A stretch of DNA of 64,000 bases, from contig NZ_JAPNJW010000002.1 in the NCBI RefSeq assembly GCF_026626745.1, positions 5,480,151 through 5,544,150 on the forward strand, in the 5' to 3' direction. The position numbers and the translations under genes are program-made. The stretch comes from Nannocystis sp. RBIL2. Its GTDB lineage: Bacteria; Myxococcota_A; Polyangia; Nannocystales; Nannocystaceae. The notes under the pieces are model-generated. The model had not been told where the DNA came from, searched no databases, and was given only the letters and a program-made list of their open reading frames with translations. Numbering within the stretch: position 1 is the first letter of the stretch; each line of letters opens with the position of its first letter. Positions 1 to 9,675 of this stretch are shown here, in pieces.

Positions 1-510
1 CACGTAGCCGTCGGCGGCGAGCGGGACCTTGTGGTCGACCGCCAGGCCCTTCTGCAGCTTGTGCAGGTTCCACAGCGGCTGCGTCGTGCGCCCGCCCACG
101 GCCGCGCCGACCCGCTGCGGCCCGATCCCGACCCCGTAGACCCCGCGGTTCATCGTCAGCCGATCGGTGGTGCCGAGCCGCGGGTGGTGACACGTCGAGC
201 ACGACACGTCGCGGTTGCCGCTCAAGATCTTGTCGTAAAAGAGCGCCTCGCCGAGCTCGAACAGCTCGTCCGACACCGGCGGCGGCGGCTCGAGCGGCTC
301 GATCCCGTTCTCCTCGATCAGGTCGCGCACCTCCGCGACCAGCAGCTTCTTCAGCAACGCGCTCGGCGTCAGCCCGCTGCGCGGCTCGTCGGCGTCGTCC
401 AGCTCGACGTCGGCCACCACCCCCGCCGGTTCGGACACGTCCTCCACGTCGCACGCGAAAGCAGTGACCATCGACACCCCCCAGACCGCCACAACACGAT
501 GCTTCAGCAT
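1..510 (-). CDS. Di-haem cytochrome c peroxidase-like lipoprotein, 3' part cut by window edge
   Basis: The first 170 codons of a gene read leftward and the frame is still open at base 1. The N-terminus is a short hydrophobic stretch ending TAFAC, a plausible lipobox with Cys20. An acidic, Pro-rich linker follows, then LFYDKILSGNRDVSCSTCHH, whose CSTCH at residues 104-108 is a c-type haem site. The GEALFYDK..LSGN..VSC..CH arrangement is typical of the N-terminal haem domain of the CcpA/MauG di-haem peroxidase family. That family uses periplasmic electrons to reduce hydrogen peroxide or modify partner proteins. The second haem domain lies outside the window, so peroxidase versus MauG-like function cannot be decided. 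A GGGGAG Shine-Dalgarno sequence sits 5 bases before the ATG at 510. Confidence 0.8.
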   Translation of the reverse strand, partial: MLKHRVVAVWGVSMVTAFACDVEDVSEPAGVVADVELDDADEPRSGLTPSALLKKLLVAEVRDLIEENGIEPLEPPPPVSDELFELGEALFYDKILSGNRDVSCSTCHHPRLGTTDRLTMNRGVYGVGIGPQRVGAAVGGRTTQPLWNLHKLQKGLAVDHKVPLAADGYV

Positions 511-1622
511 GACACTCCCCAAGCAGATTCGGTCGCGTCGACCCATTCCCGCAGGCCGACGCGCCGAGGTTCTCGTCCGACAATGTGCCACCCGCACGCG
601 AGGAGACCCCCCCGCGCGACCTCACGCGTCACGACTCACGATTCATCGCACACCCTCGCAGCGGCCGCCTCCGCCCCGTCCCCCCGCTCGCGCGAGCCCC
701 CGCGGCCGCTTGTGAGATCGACTCCTCAGCATCTCACGATGACCCCTCCCCGTCAAGGCACGCCCCCCGCAGTGCTCACAATATTTAATCTACTTAAAAA
801 AGGGGCGAGTCCTTACCGCGAGTCCTTACCGCCAGTCCTTACCGCCAGTCCCTTCCCGAGACCCCTTCATGCCGCCTTCTATTAAATCCTTCACCCGAAC
901 TTTTATGTAATCTACGGCCGCTCGCGCATTGCCTACATTGCCCCTGATAGTCCGCTCGCTCGCTCGCCCGTCCGCGAGTTCGCCGACCACCCTCGTGACG
1001 TCCATTCGCTGCCCACGGGGCTCGCCCGCGGCCGCGGCGGTGCTGCGTCGTCCGGGCCGGCGAGGCCTGGCTTCGGATGGACGTCCCCATCCGCTCGCCT
1101 GCTCTCGTTCGGGCGCGTCTTCATGTCATGTTCAGGCACGACACTGCTTGTATTCGTGACGCGACCTGTGTTTCGCTCGCACCCGTCGGATGCACGATCC
1201 ACAAATGATGGCATGACGTCCGGCCTGGACCGTCACCCGCGCCTCACCGTCTCTGGCAACGTCGCATTGGCGTCCCGAATCGCCGAACGGATCTCGAAAA
1301 AATCACTCCGCCCACTCGGCTCACCGGCGTGAGCCGTCGCCTCCTCACTTCCGGCGTCCGTGCCGGTCCCAGGCTCGATTCTCGCCCCCGCCGCGACGCG
1401 AGCCGCTGCGCTGGCCCTCCGGCGCACATCCGCACCCCACATCGTTTCGCCGGCAGCTTGTCTCGCGCCTGACGGCCGCGCCACTCGCGTCGCTCAGGTA
1501 TCATCGTTATCCCCGCGGCATCGCCCGCGAACGACGTTCGACTCGCATGACGGGCCCGTCACTTTGCGATCGCGCGACCCGCGTTCCGCATCGCCTGAGC
1601 GGCCTCGGCCGCGCTGTCGGAC
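511..1622. other. Non-coding region between proA end and peroxidase start
   Basis: About 1.1 kb without a convincing gene. Open frames occur on both strands but have Arg/Pro/Ser-rich shadow composition and no recognisable domain. An AT-rich patch at about 775-915 stands out from the GC-rich surroundings and contains a 13-bp tandem repeat (805-856). It may hold the peroxidase promoter. A TATCATCGTT motif at 1500, shared with other upstream regions in this window, is the only other signal seen. Confidence 0.5.
805..856. repeat. Four 13-bp tandem repeats
   Basis: Four adjacent 13-mers: GCGAGTCCTTACC twice, then GCCAGTCCTTACC and GCCAGTCCCTTCC. They lie in an AT-rich patch about 300 bp upstream of the peroxidase-like gene and could be a binding-site array or simple slippage. 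Confidence 0.8.
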
Positions 1623-2960
1623 TCAGGGCTCGAGGTCGCTATGCGTGAAGCGTCGCTTGCCGGGGCCGTAATCGGAGGCCACCTGACCGTGGCCGCGCAG
1701 CAGCCAGCGGTAGGTCAGCAGGCCTTCGGCGCCGACCGGCCCGCGAGCATGCAGTTTACCGGTCGAGATACCGACCTCCGCGCCGAGCCCGAAGCGATAG
1801 CCGTCGGCGAAGCGGGTGCTCGCGTTCCAGAACACGTCGGCGGCGTCGACCGCCGCGAGGAACCTCTCGGCTGCTGCCGGGTCGGCCGCCACGATCGCCT
1901 CGGTGTGCTTCGACCCGTATCGGTCGATGTGGGCGAGCGCGTCCGCTTCGTCGTCGACGTGCCGGATCGCCAGCACCAGCGCCCCGTACTCGTGGCCCCA
2001 ATCCTGCTCGCTCGCGGCCGCCAGCTCGGGGTGACGCGCGCGGGTCCGATCGCACCCGCGCAGCTCCACCCCGCGCTCGCGCAGCGCCGCCACGCAGGCG
2101 CCCAGCGCCGCCTCGGCCCCGCCCGTCCACAGCAGCGCCTCGATCGCGTTGCAGGCCGCCGGATAGCCGCACTTCGCGTCGACCGCGATCGTCGCCGCCA
2201 TCGTCGGCTCGGCCGACGCGTGCAAGAAGAGGTGGCACACGCCCTCGGCGTGGCCCATCACCGCGATCCGGGTGCTGCGCTGCACGTGGCGCACGAACTC
2301 GTGCCCGCCGCGGGCGATCACCAGGTCGAGCACGCCGTCGAGCGCCAGCATCGCCGTGATGTCCTCGCGCTGCTCGAGCAACGTGATCGCCGCCGGCGCG
2401 ACCCCGTGGCGCTGCAGCGCTCGCTGCATCAATTCGACCAGCGCGCGGTTGCTCTCGCGCGCCTCGCTGCCGCCTTTCAACAGCGCCGCGTTGCCGCTCT
2501 TCAGGCACAGCCCGCCGATCTGCGGCGCCGCGTCGGGCCGGGCCTCGAACACCACCCCGACCAGCCCCAGCGGGCACGGCACCTGCTCGAGCACCAGGCC
2601 GTCGTCGAGCTCGCGGCGCAGGCGAGGCCGACCGAGCAGCTCCGGCATCGCTGCCAGCTGACCGAGCCCGTCGGCCACGCTGTCGAGCTTGGCGGCGTCG
2701 AGGCCGAGCCGCTTGAGCCGCGCCGGGTCGAGCTCGCCCGCCGCCGCGGCCGCCTTGGCCGCCGCCACGTCGCGCGCGTTGGCGGCCAGCAGGCGCTCGC
2801 GCTCGGCCGGGTCGGCGAGCGCCGCCGCCACGTCGCGCAGCAGCGCCGCGCGGGCCGGCCCGGTCAGCGCCGCCAGCTGGCGCCCGGCCGCGCGGGCCGC
2901 CAGCGCCAGTCCGCGCACTCGCTCTTCCGTCTGTCCCTCGTGACCTGTCGCCTGCGTCAT
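1623..2960 (-). CDS. proA: Gamma-glutamyl phosphate reductase (ProA)
   Basis: ProA reduces L-glutamyl 5-phosphate to glutamate semialdehyde with NADPH, the second step of proline synthesis. The 445-residue product has normal family length and an aldehyde-dehydrogenase-type fold. The nucleotide-binding part includes VGVVFEARPDAAPQIGG (residues 134-150). The catalytic Cys is most likely C270 in YPAACNAIEALL. The C-terminal stretch FWNASTRFADGYRFGLGAE followed by ISTGKLHARGPVG is diagnostic for ProA. It follows proB in the same direction with 58 bp between them. The ATG at 2960 lies inside a palindromic repeat array that fills that spacer, so there is no ordinary Shine-Dalgarno sequence; coupling to proB or folding of the repeat RNA may set its translation. 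Confidence 0.96.
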   Translation of the reverse strand: MTQATGHEGQTEERVRGLALAARAAGRQLAALTGPARAALLRDVAAALADPAERERLLAANARDVAAAKAAAAAGELDPARLKRLGLDAAKLDSVADGLGQLAAMPELLGRPRLRRELDDGLVLEQVPCPLGLVGVVFEARPDAAPQIGGLCLKSGNAALLKGGSEARESNRALVELMQRALQRHGVAPAAITLLEQREDITAMLALDGVLDLVIARGGHEFVRHVQRSTRIAVMGHAEGVCHLFLHASAEPTMAATIAVDAKCGYPAACNAIEALLWTGGAEAALGACVAALRERGVELRGCDRTRARHPELAAASEQDWGHEYGALVLAIRHVDDEADALAHIDRYGSKHTEAIVAADPAAAERFLAAVDAADVFWNASTRFADGYRFGLGAEVGISTGKLHARGPVGAEGLLTYRWLLRGHGQVASDYGPGKRRFTHSDLEP

Positions 2961-3017
2961 GTCCTATCGACCCTGTTCTGGGGAACATGCCCCGATCGAC
3001 CTGTCCTCTCGGTCATC
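2958..3017. repeat. 14-bp-period palindrome array filling the proB-proA spacer
   Basis: CATG, CCTG, CATG, CCTG and CATC tetramers fall at 2958, 2972, 2986, 3000 and 3014, exactly 14 bp apart. The ten bases between them are of the form TCC-N4-GGA (TCCTATCGAC, TTCTGGGGAA, CCCCGATCGA, TCCTCTCGGT). Three overlapping 7-4-7 hairpins result. The array covers the proA start codon and ends 1 bp before the proB stop codon, so it is essentially the entire intercistronic spacer. Confidence 0.85.
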
Positions 3018-3018
3018 C

Positions 3019-4182
3019 TCAGACCTCGGACAGCGCCAGGTTGTCGCGCCCGACCACCGCGTCGTAGCCGCAGAACCCGAGGATGCTGGCGATCTCGCTG
3101 CTGTGGCGGCCGACCAGCCGGCGGCACTCCTCGGACGAGTAGTTGACGAGCCCGCGCCCGTGCACGCGCCCGCTGCCGTCGCGCAGCTCCACCAGCTCGC
3201 CGCGGGCGAACTCGCCGTCGACGCGCACGAGGCCGATCGGCAGCAGCGAGGCCTTGCGCTCGCGCAGCGCCGCGATCGCCCCCTCGTTGACGATGAGGCC
3301 GCCGCGCGCCGGCCCGCCCGAGGCGATCTGGCGCCGGTGGGCCGAGCGCCGCTGGGCCGGCGGCACGTAGGTCCCGCGGTCCTCGCCGCCGAGCGCCGCC
3401 ACCAGCGCGCCGGGCAGGTGCCCGCTGGTGATCAGCACGCCGATGCCGGCCTTGCTCGCCAGTCGCGCCGCCTCGAGCTTGCTCGTCATCCCGCCGGTGC
3501 CGCCGGCCGACGTCCCGGCGGTGCGCGCGAGCGCCTCCTCGCTCACGTCGGCGAGCTCGCCGATCCGCCGCGCCTCGGGGTCGGTGCGCGGGTTGGCGGT
3601 GTAGAGCCCGTCGACGTCGGTCAAGATGACCAACAGGTCAGCGTCGATCGCCACTGCCACGCGGGCCGACAAGCCGTCGTTGTCGCCGAACTCGAGCCCC
3701 GGCCCGGCCGCACCTTGGTTGCGGCGGTACTCGATCAGCTCGCGCACGCTGACGCTGTCGTTCTCGTTGAGGATCGGCACCACCCCGAGCTCGAGCAGGC
3801 GCATCAGCGTGGTGCGCACGCACAGGGCGCGGTCGCGGTCGGCCAGGTCCTCCTGGATCAGCAACACCTGGGCCGCCTTGACCCCGAGCTGGCCGAACAG
3901 CTGGGTGTAGAGCGCCATCAAGTGACCCTGCCCGACCGCCGCGCAGGCCTGGCGCAGCCCCAGCGAATCGGGCCGCTGGTTCAAGCCGAGCACCCGCTGG
4001 CCCATCCCGACCGCGCCGCTGCTGACCACGATCACCTCGCGGCCCTGGCGGTGCAGGTCGCACGCCGCCTCGACCAGGCTCGACAGCCGCCCGAGCGCCA
4101 GGCCGGCCTCCGGATGGGTCACGACCCCGGTCCCGAGCTTGATCACGATTCGCCGCGCCGCGGCCACGTCCCGACGATTCAT
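3019..4182 (-). CDS. proB: Glutamate 5-kinase (ProB) with PUA domain
   Basis: ProB phosphorylates glutamate to L-glutamyl 5-phosphate, the committed and feedback-inhibited step of proline synthesis. The 387-residue product has an N-terminal amino-acid-kinase domain and a C-terminal PUA domain from about residue 295. In the kinase domain are IVIKLGTGVVTHPEAG, VVSSGAVGMGQ, NENDSVSV, EFGDNDGLSARVA and the GTGGMTSKLEAARLA loop. A short Gln/Gly/Ala-rich insert lies before the EFGDND motif. The frame stays open upstream, but the ATG at 4182 gives the canonical N-terminus MNRRDVAAARRIVIKLG. It is first in the proB-proA operon. Confidence 0.95.
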   Translation of the reverse strand: MNRRDVAAARRIVIKLGTGVVTHPEAGLALGRLSSLVEAACDLHRQGREVIVVSSGAVGMGQRVLGLNQRPDSLGLRQACAAVGQGHLMALYTQLFGQLGVKAAQVLLIQEDLADRDRALCVRTTLMRLLELGVVPILNENDSVSVRELIEYRRNQGAAGPGLEFGDNDGLSARVAVAIDADLLVILTDVDGLYTANPRTDPEARRIGELADVSEEALARTAGTSAGGTGGMTSKLEAARLASKAGIGVLITSGHLPGALVAALGGEDRGTYVPPAQRRSAHRRQIASGGPARGGLIVNEGAIAALRERKASLLPIGLVRVDGEFARGELVELRDGSGRVHGRGLVNYSSEECRRLVGRHSSEIASILGFCGYDAVVGRDNLALSEV

Positions 4183-5195
4183 CGCACCGCCCTCTCGCGC
4201 CTCGCGCCTACGCCGACAATGATCATAGCTCCGGCGCGGCCCACGAGGCGCTGTCCCGTCATCGCCGGCGGACGGTACCACAGCGGACGCACCCCCGGCC
4301 ACCGGCGACCGCGAGCGCGCGACGCAACTCACGGCAGTGCACGCCCGTCGCGCCGCCCCACGAGTCGGAGCGCGCCTCGACTCGCCGGCTCGCCCCGCGA
4401 AATTGCCGAAAATTCCCCCCTCTCCGCGCGCGTTCGTGCCGCTCGCCTTCGGGCTCGCCGGCGGTAGCAGGCCCGGCACCGGGGCGTCACGGACGCCGCC
4501 CTCGACCGGCCGCGGCGCCGGCGAAGCGCACCACGCCCCGCCGGTGGTGACGAGACGAGCGGCGACACCGGCACCCTCCTCGAGACCCCTGTCGAGTCGA
4601 GCGACCTTACAAACGCAGTATCATCATTCCACTCCCTCGATGAATCACACGAGCTGCTCTCGCCGTCACGCCTCGCGCCCGACGCTCACCTCCGTCCGAC
4701 GTCCGCCCCCACGCGACCTGCTGCCTTCTCAATCAAGGGTCGCCCGCCGACGCCGCTCCGTCCCCCGAAGCCACCTGTCACCGATCGCTCGTTCCGCCGC
4801 CTCGTCCCCCTGCCGCCGATCCACATCACCAGGTCGTCCGCCGACGTCGTCCGCGTCGACGCCCAGCGGCCACTGCGCAGACCGCTTCGCGCATCCGCAA
4901 GGACCGCGGCCGAGCCGAGCGGCGCGACCTCAGTGATCGCGGCCTCACCTGGGCTCCGGCCCGGAGCGGACCGCCCGGGCCCACGCCCCCGCCACGCCTG
5001 TTTTTGGGCCCCGGAGCCGCCGGAACGGCGCCCCTGCTCGGCGAGCCTGCGCTGGCGGATCGCCGCGCCGGGCATCGGGGCTGTCCGATCGACCTCGATA
5101 GTGACACCGAGCAGGCGAACGGCGGAGCCCGCTGGCCTCCTGACAGCCCGCAATGGTGGCGGGAACGCGAGGCCCCGGGGCCTGCGGCTCGCTGT

Positions 5196-5255
5196 TCCCT
5201 GCACATACAATCCCTGCACAGAGATTTCCCTGCACATGCAATCAGCCTGTACATT
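5196..5255. promoter_or_regulatory. Three to four 15-bp direct repeats upstream of the TonB receptor
   Basis: TCCCTGCACA begins at 5196, 5211 and 5226 at an exact 15-bp spacing (full units TCCCTGCACATACAA, TCCCTGCACAGAGAT, TCCCTGCACATGCAA). A degenerate fourth unit containing CCTGTACATTGA follows. The set lies 170-200 bp upstream of the promoter-like boxes of the TonB receptor gene. Iterated sites at this spacing suggest an activator or repressor bound along one face of the DNA; the regulator is not identified. Confidence 0.5.
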
Positions 5256-5397
5256 GAGCAGTGCTGTCAGACGTGTGACAGGCGTCATTACCCGTTGAAA
5301 TTTGTGTTAGCTACTTCACAATACAACAACGTAAACCCAGCCCATTCCCGCCGATTGTAAGACCCAAAGCCGCCCGCCTGGGGTTTCACAGTTTGTG

Positions 5398-5427
5398 TTG
5401 ACATGCAGCGGACGGGCAGGCTATGTG
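5398..5427 (+). promoter_or_regulatory. Candidate sigma-70-type promoter for the TonB receptor operon
   Basis: TTGACA at 5398-5403 is a perfect -35 box, followed by an 18-bp spacer and TATGTG at 5422-5427. It lies about 147 bp before the chosen ATG in a locally AT-rich stretch. A start near 5435 would leave a leader of about 140 nt. Confidence 0.5.
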
Positions 5428-5573
5428 CGTGCGTGACCACCGACTTGGGTGTACGTACAAGCGTAGCCTCTCGATAACACTGTCAACCGCAGCCACGGGC
5501 CCCCATCGGGTCCGCGCCGGTGACGTTTGAATTTCGCGGCCGAATCGCGGCTAACCCGGGGCAAGAGGGCAAA

Positions 5574-8500
5574 ATGCGCAGGAGTGCTTGGATCACCATT
5601 TTAGGTGCCGTGGCTGCACAGGCGGCGGTCGTTTCGACGGCCCAGGCCGGCCCGAGCGATGCGGTGCTCGTCGGCGTCGTCCGCGACGCGAGCACGGGCG
5701 AGGGCATCGAGGGGGCGCTCGTCATCGTCACGGGCGAGAAGATCCAGGGCGAGCGCACGATGACGACCAACGTCAGCGGCCTCTACCGTATTCCCAACTT
5801 GCCGCCCGGCACCTACGACGTGACCGTGTTCGCCAAGGACTACGGCGCGGGCAACAAGCGGACGGGCCTGCAGCTGCGCGCCGGCGTCACGATCCGCGTC
5901 GACGTCTCGCTGGTTCGTTCGGGCGCGCGCGAGGTCATCGAGGTCTCGGTGCCGGCGCCGACGGTCGACGTCGGCAGCAGCGCCACCGGTCTATCGGTCG
6001 ACCGCGAGATGGCGCAGCGGGTGCCGATCGCCATTCCGACCGGCAAGGGCGCCGCCAATCGTTCGTTCGAGGCCATCGCCGAGGCGACCCCGGGCGCCCG
6101 CAACGACACTTACGGTACGAGCATCGCCGGCACCACCTCGCCGGAGAACAAGTACTACGTCGACGGCCTGTCGGTGAACGACCCCGGCTTCGGCCTCAAC
6201 GGCACCGGGCTTTCGATGGAGTTCCTCGAAGAGGTACGCATCGAGGCCGGCGGATACATGCCGGAGCACGGGCGGTCGACCGGCGGTGTCATCAACGCGG
6301 TCACCAAGAGCGGCTCCAATCAGTTCCATGGCAACGTCTGGGCCTACTACACCCCGGGCCAGCTCGAGGGCCGGCGCGAGATCGCCCGCCGCGAGGGTGA
6401 CGCGATCGTCACCGAGCGCAACCTCAACTGGATCGGCGACGCCGGCTTCGACCTCGGCGGGCGCCTCATCAAGGACAAGCTGTGGTTCTACGGCGGCGTC
6501 AGCATCGCCCGCACCGTCTATGACCTGACCAGTTCGTGGAACCGCGTCGCCCTCGACCCCGGCGGCAACGCGCTGATCGACCCCGAGACCAAGTTCACGG
6601 TCACCGAACGCATCGCCGGCACCACCCAGCGCTTCAAGGCCCAGGGCACCACGGTCCAGGCGATCGGCAAGCTGACCTACTCGCCGAACAAGCGCAACAC
6701 GCTCGAGCTGCTGGCGATCTACGCCCCGAGCCTGTCGGGCGGCAACGGCACCTTCGGCATGAACGCCCAGACGGGCCAGCCCGAGGTCTTGAACCTCGTC
6801 GGCGACTACGGCGCGCTGGCCCGCAAGTACCGCGACAACTCCACCGACCTGCAGTTCAAGTGGAACTGGCGCGACGACGAGGGCAAGTGGAACTTCGACA
6901 CGATCCTCGGCTGGCACCATCAGCTCAACCAGCGCAACGCCGTCGACGGCAGCCGCGTCGGCGACACCACCGGCCTGGCCGGCACGCCGAGCGTCGTCTA
7001 TCGCCAGACCAATAACTTCTACGGCGCCGACGGCTCGCTGCTCGAGCCCGGCATGCCCGGCTACCGCGAGGTCCACTCGCTCACCGACCTCACGCCCATG
7101 CCGTCGGGCGCCCCCGCGGGCGCGTGCGACCCGATGATGTACGGCTACACGGACCCGACGACGATGGACGCCCAGACGCGCTCCGTCATCTGTCCGATCC
7201 GCCAGTGGACCTCGGGCGGCCCCGGCCTCCTCTACGACCGCCGGCTCGACCGCCTGCAGGCGCGCGAGATCGTCACCCGCCTGGCCCGCGGCGCCGGTCA
7301 CCACGTCATCAAGTTCGGCGTCGACTTCGAGTACACGCAGTACAACAGCAACCGCGGCTACAGCGGCAACCAGATCTACCGCGAGTCGACGAACGGCACC
7401 AACTTCGCCGACTTCCGCATGTACTCGTTCCTCAGCGGGCCGGACGATGCCAACGTCATCCGCAACCTGAACTGGAACGTCATGTCGACCACGATCGGCG
7501 GCTTCATTCAGGACAGCTGGTCGATCATGGACAAGGTCACGCTGAACGCGGGCCTCCGCTACGACGCCCAGCACTTGTTCAGCGGCGACCGCTCTCTGGC
7601 GATGGCCCTGCCGAACCAGTTCTCGCCGCGCGTCGGCCTGATCTGGGACCCGACCTACAGCGGCAAGGCCAAGCTGTTCGTCAACTACGCCCGCTTCTAC
7701 CAGAGCGTCCCGCTCAACCTGGCCGACCGCGCCGGCACCGGCGAGCCCGGCTTGCAGTCGTTCCACAACGCAGTCGGTCCCGGCGCGTGCAACGACCCGC
7801 TGGCCCCCGGCGCCAACGAGCCCGGCGGCGCCTGTACGACCGACGCCAACCGCATCCCGATCGGCGGCCCCGCCGATCCCGATCAGCGGTGGGCGCTCGC
7901 CAGCGCCGGCAAGACCCCGATCGACCCGCGGCTCAAGCCGCAGTCGAGCGACGAGATCGTCGCCGGCGGCGAGTACGAGATCATCACCGACACCCGCCTC
8001 GGCGTGCAGTACACCCACCGCTGGCTGCACCGCGCGATCGAGGACATGAGCCGCGACGAGGCGGCCACCTACTTCATCGGCAACCCCGGCTACGGCGTCG
8101 CCAAGGACTTCCCCAAGGCCAAGCGCGTCTACGACGCCGCGACCCTGTTCATCGAGAAGCGGTTCGCCAAGCACTGGATGATCACCGGCAGCTACACCCT
8201 GTCGTGGCTGCGCGGCAACCTCGCCGGCCTGTTCCGTCCGGAGACCGGCCAGCTCGACCCGAACACCACCTCCGACTTCGACCTGATCTCGCTGCTCGAG
8301 AACCGGTCCGGCTACCTGCCCGGCGACACCCGCCACTCCTTCAAGATCTTCGCCGCCGGCGAGATCGTGCTCGGCAACGGCCAGTTCCTGCGGCTCGGCG
8401 GCGCGTTCCGGGCCCGTTCGGGCGGCCCCACCAACTTCCTGGCCTCGCACGTCCTCTACGGCTTCGACGAGTCGTTCATCCTCCCGCGCGGCACCGGCGA

Positions 8501-8801
8501 GCGCCTGCCGTGGAACTTCTCGATCGACCCGACCATCGGCTACACTAAGATCCTGCGCAAGGACCTGCGCCTCACCATCTCGATGGACGTGTTCAACGTC
8601 GCCAACTTCCAGCAGATCCTGGCCATCGACGAGCGCTACACCTTCGACGAGGTCAACCCGATCAAGGGCGGCACCTCCGCAGATCTGGCGAACGCCACCA
8701 CCACCGGCGGCACCCCGATCACGGTCAACCCGAACTTCGGCAACCCGACCCTCTACCAGCAGCCGCGGCAGTTCCGCTTCGGCGTCCGCCTGTCCTTCTG
8801 A
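5574..8801 (+). CDS. TonB-dependent outer-membrane receptor with N-terminal carboxypeptidase-like domain
   Basis: A 1075-residue outer-membrane transporter. The signal peptide (about residues 1-25) ends STAQA. An Ig-like carboxypeptidase-regulatory domain (about 30-115) includes SGLYRIPNLPPGTYDVTV. The plug domain (about 125-250) includes NKYYVDGLSVNDP and the GRSTGGVINAVTKSGSNQFHG stretch. A long 22-strand-type barrel follows and ends FRFGVRLSF with the terminal Phe used for BamA recognition. This Oar/SusC-like architecture is common in myxobacteria. Two Cys pairs (around GACDPMMYGY and the ACTTDANR loop) probably bridge extracellular loops. The ATG at 5574 follows AAGAGGG. Two co-directional genes follow with 3 bp and 19 bp gaps, so they likely form one operon. 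The substrate is unknown. Confidence 0.9.
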   Translation: MRRSAWITILGAVAAQAAVVSTAQAGPSDAVLVGVVRDASTGEGIEGALVIVTGEKIQGERTMTTNVSGLYRIPNLPPGTYDVTVFAKDYGAGNKRTGLQLRAGVTIRVDVSLVRSGAREVIEVSVPAPTVDVGSSATGLSVDREMAQRVPIAIPTGKGAANRSFEAIAEATPGARNDTYGTSIAGTTSPENKYYVDGLSVNDPGFGLNGTGLSMEFLEEVRIEAGGYMPEHGRSTGGVINAVTKSGSNQFHGNVWAYYTPGQLEGRREIARREGDAIVTERNLNWIGDAGFDLGGRLIKDKLWFYGGVSIARTVYDLTSSWNRVALDPGGNALIDPETKFTVTERIAGTTQRFKAQGTTVQAIGKLTYSPNKRNTLELLAIYAPSLSGGNGTFGMNAQTGQPEVLNLVGDYGALARKYRDNSTDLQFKWNWRDDEGKWNFDTILGWHHQLNQRNAVDGSRVGDTTGLAGTPSVVYRQTNNFYGADGSLLEPGMPGYREVHSLTDLTPMPSGAPAGACDPMMYGYTDPTTMDAQTRSVICPIRQWTSGGPGLLYDRRLDRLQAREIVTRLARGAGHHVIKFGVDFEYTQYNSNRGYSGNQIYRESTNGTNFADFRMYSFLSGPDDANVIRNLNWNVMSTTIGGFIQDSWSIMDKVTLNAGLRYDAQHLFSGDRSLAMALPNQFSPRVGLIWDPTYSGKAKLFVNYARFYQSVPLNLADRAGTGEPGLQSFHNAVGPGACNDPLAPGANEPGGACTTDANRIPIGGPADPDQRWALASAGKTPIDPRLKPQSSDEIVAGGEYEIITDTRLGVQYTHRWLHRAIEDMSRDEAATYFIGNPGYGVAKDFPKAKRVYDAATLFIEKRFAKHWMITGSYTLSWLRGNLAGLFRPETGQLDPNTTSDFDLISLLENRSGYLPGDTRHSFKIFAAGEIVLGNGQFLRLGGAFRARSGGPTNFLASHVLYGFDESFILPRGTGERLPWNFSIDPTIGYTKILRKDLRLTISMDVFNVANFQQILAIDERYTFDEVNPIKGGTSADLANATTTGGTPITVNPNFGNPTLYQQPRQFRFGVRLSF

Positions 8802-8804
8802 GCG

Positions 8805-9656
8805 ATGAGGTCTTCGATGCAGCCCAGCAAGCGCCCGTTCCTCCGCGCCCTCGTCCCCGGCGCGCTCCTCCTCGTCGCCGGAAGCAGCTGCAAGCAGCCG
8901 ACGATGAACTGCACCACCGCGCACCTCTATTACGCGGCCAAATACGAGCTCACCTCGGGCAACCCGGATTCGCCGTGCGCCCAGCAGAAGGGCGACATCC
9001 TCGGCATGCAGACGTACTTCGCGACCGGCGGCATCAACGGCACCGCGAAGTTCGACGAGCCGACGGCGGCGATCCGTCCGCAGTACGCCGGCCTCCTGGT
9101 CGTCGAGGCCCAGGAGTACCCCGTCGAGGTGCCCGGCTTCACCGGCGAGAAGGGCGTCGAGCACTGGCCCAACGCGGTCGGCGACTTCGAGAGCGGCTTC
9201 CCCGACGGCGAGGACCTGTGTCACGTCCCCGAGCTCGTGTCCAAGTTCACCCGCCCCGAGCTGCCGGCGATCGCCGACGACCCGATGACCCCCGACGTCG
9301 ACGAGACGGCCGAAGCCACCCCGCCGGTCGCCGTATCGTACGAGTGGACCGACGCCCGCTGGCTCAACACCCCGGACGCCCAGGGCACGCAATTCGAGGC
9401 CAACCTCAAGTTCACCCAGGACGACTGCACCGCCGAATTCCACGTGGTCGCCGTCTCGCCCGCCGTCCTCTGTGTCACCGACGACGACTGCACCCTCACC
9501 GGCAACGGCATCAACCCGGACTTCGCGGTCGAGTGCGACAACAGCATCGACGACCCGCTGAACCCGGACGTCGCCGACGACCCCATGACGCCCGAGGACG
9601 AGACCGTCGACTTCGGCCTGTGCATCCTCGCCAAGCCGATCCCCTCCTACGAATAG
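8805..9656 (+). CDS. Lipoprotein partner of the TonB receptor
   Basis: A 283-residue protein starting 3 bp after the receptor stop. The leader ends LLLVAGSSC, giving an acylated Cys29. The mature part has several Cys pairs (MNCTTAHLYY, SPCAQQKGD, DLCHVPEL, DDCTAEFHVV, VLCVTDDDCT, VECDNS, GLCILAKP) and two acidic DDPMTP repeats that may bind calcium. No known domain was recognised. By position it could be a SusD-like or surface accessory protein for the receptor, but sequence similarity to SusD is not visible. A second ATG at 8817 is an alternative start. Confidence 0.8.
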   Translation: MRSSMQPSKRPFLRALVPGALLLVAGSSCKQPTMNCTTAHLYYAAKYELTSGNPDSPCAQQKGDILGMQTYFATGGINGTAKFDEPTAAIRPQYAGLLVVEAQEYPVEVPGFTGEKGVEHWPNAVGDFESGFPDGEDLCHVPELVSKFTRPELPAIADDPMTPDVDETAEATPPVAVSYEWTDARWLNTPDAQGTQFEANLKFTQDDCTAEFHVVAVSPAVLCVTDDDCTLTGNGINPDFAVECDNSIDDPLNPDVADDPMTPEDETVDFGLCILAKPIPSYE

Positions 9657-9675
9657 CGAACGCGGAGCGACCACC

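Larger units (their letters stand above)
4183..5573. other. Non-coding region between proB and the TonB receptor gene
   Basis: About 1.4 kb between divergent genes. No frame shows a domain or credible start. A TATCATCATT motif occurs near 4619. The last 370 bp are much less GC-rich than the rest and hold a 15-bp direct-repeat set (5196-5255) and a sigma-70-like promoter (5398-5427), so this is probably the control region of the TonB receptor operon. The proB promoter should be near 4200-4300 but no clear boxes were found. Confidence 0.5.
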
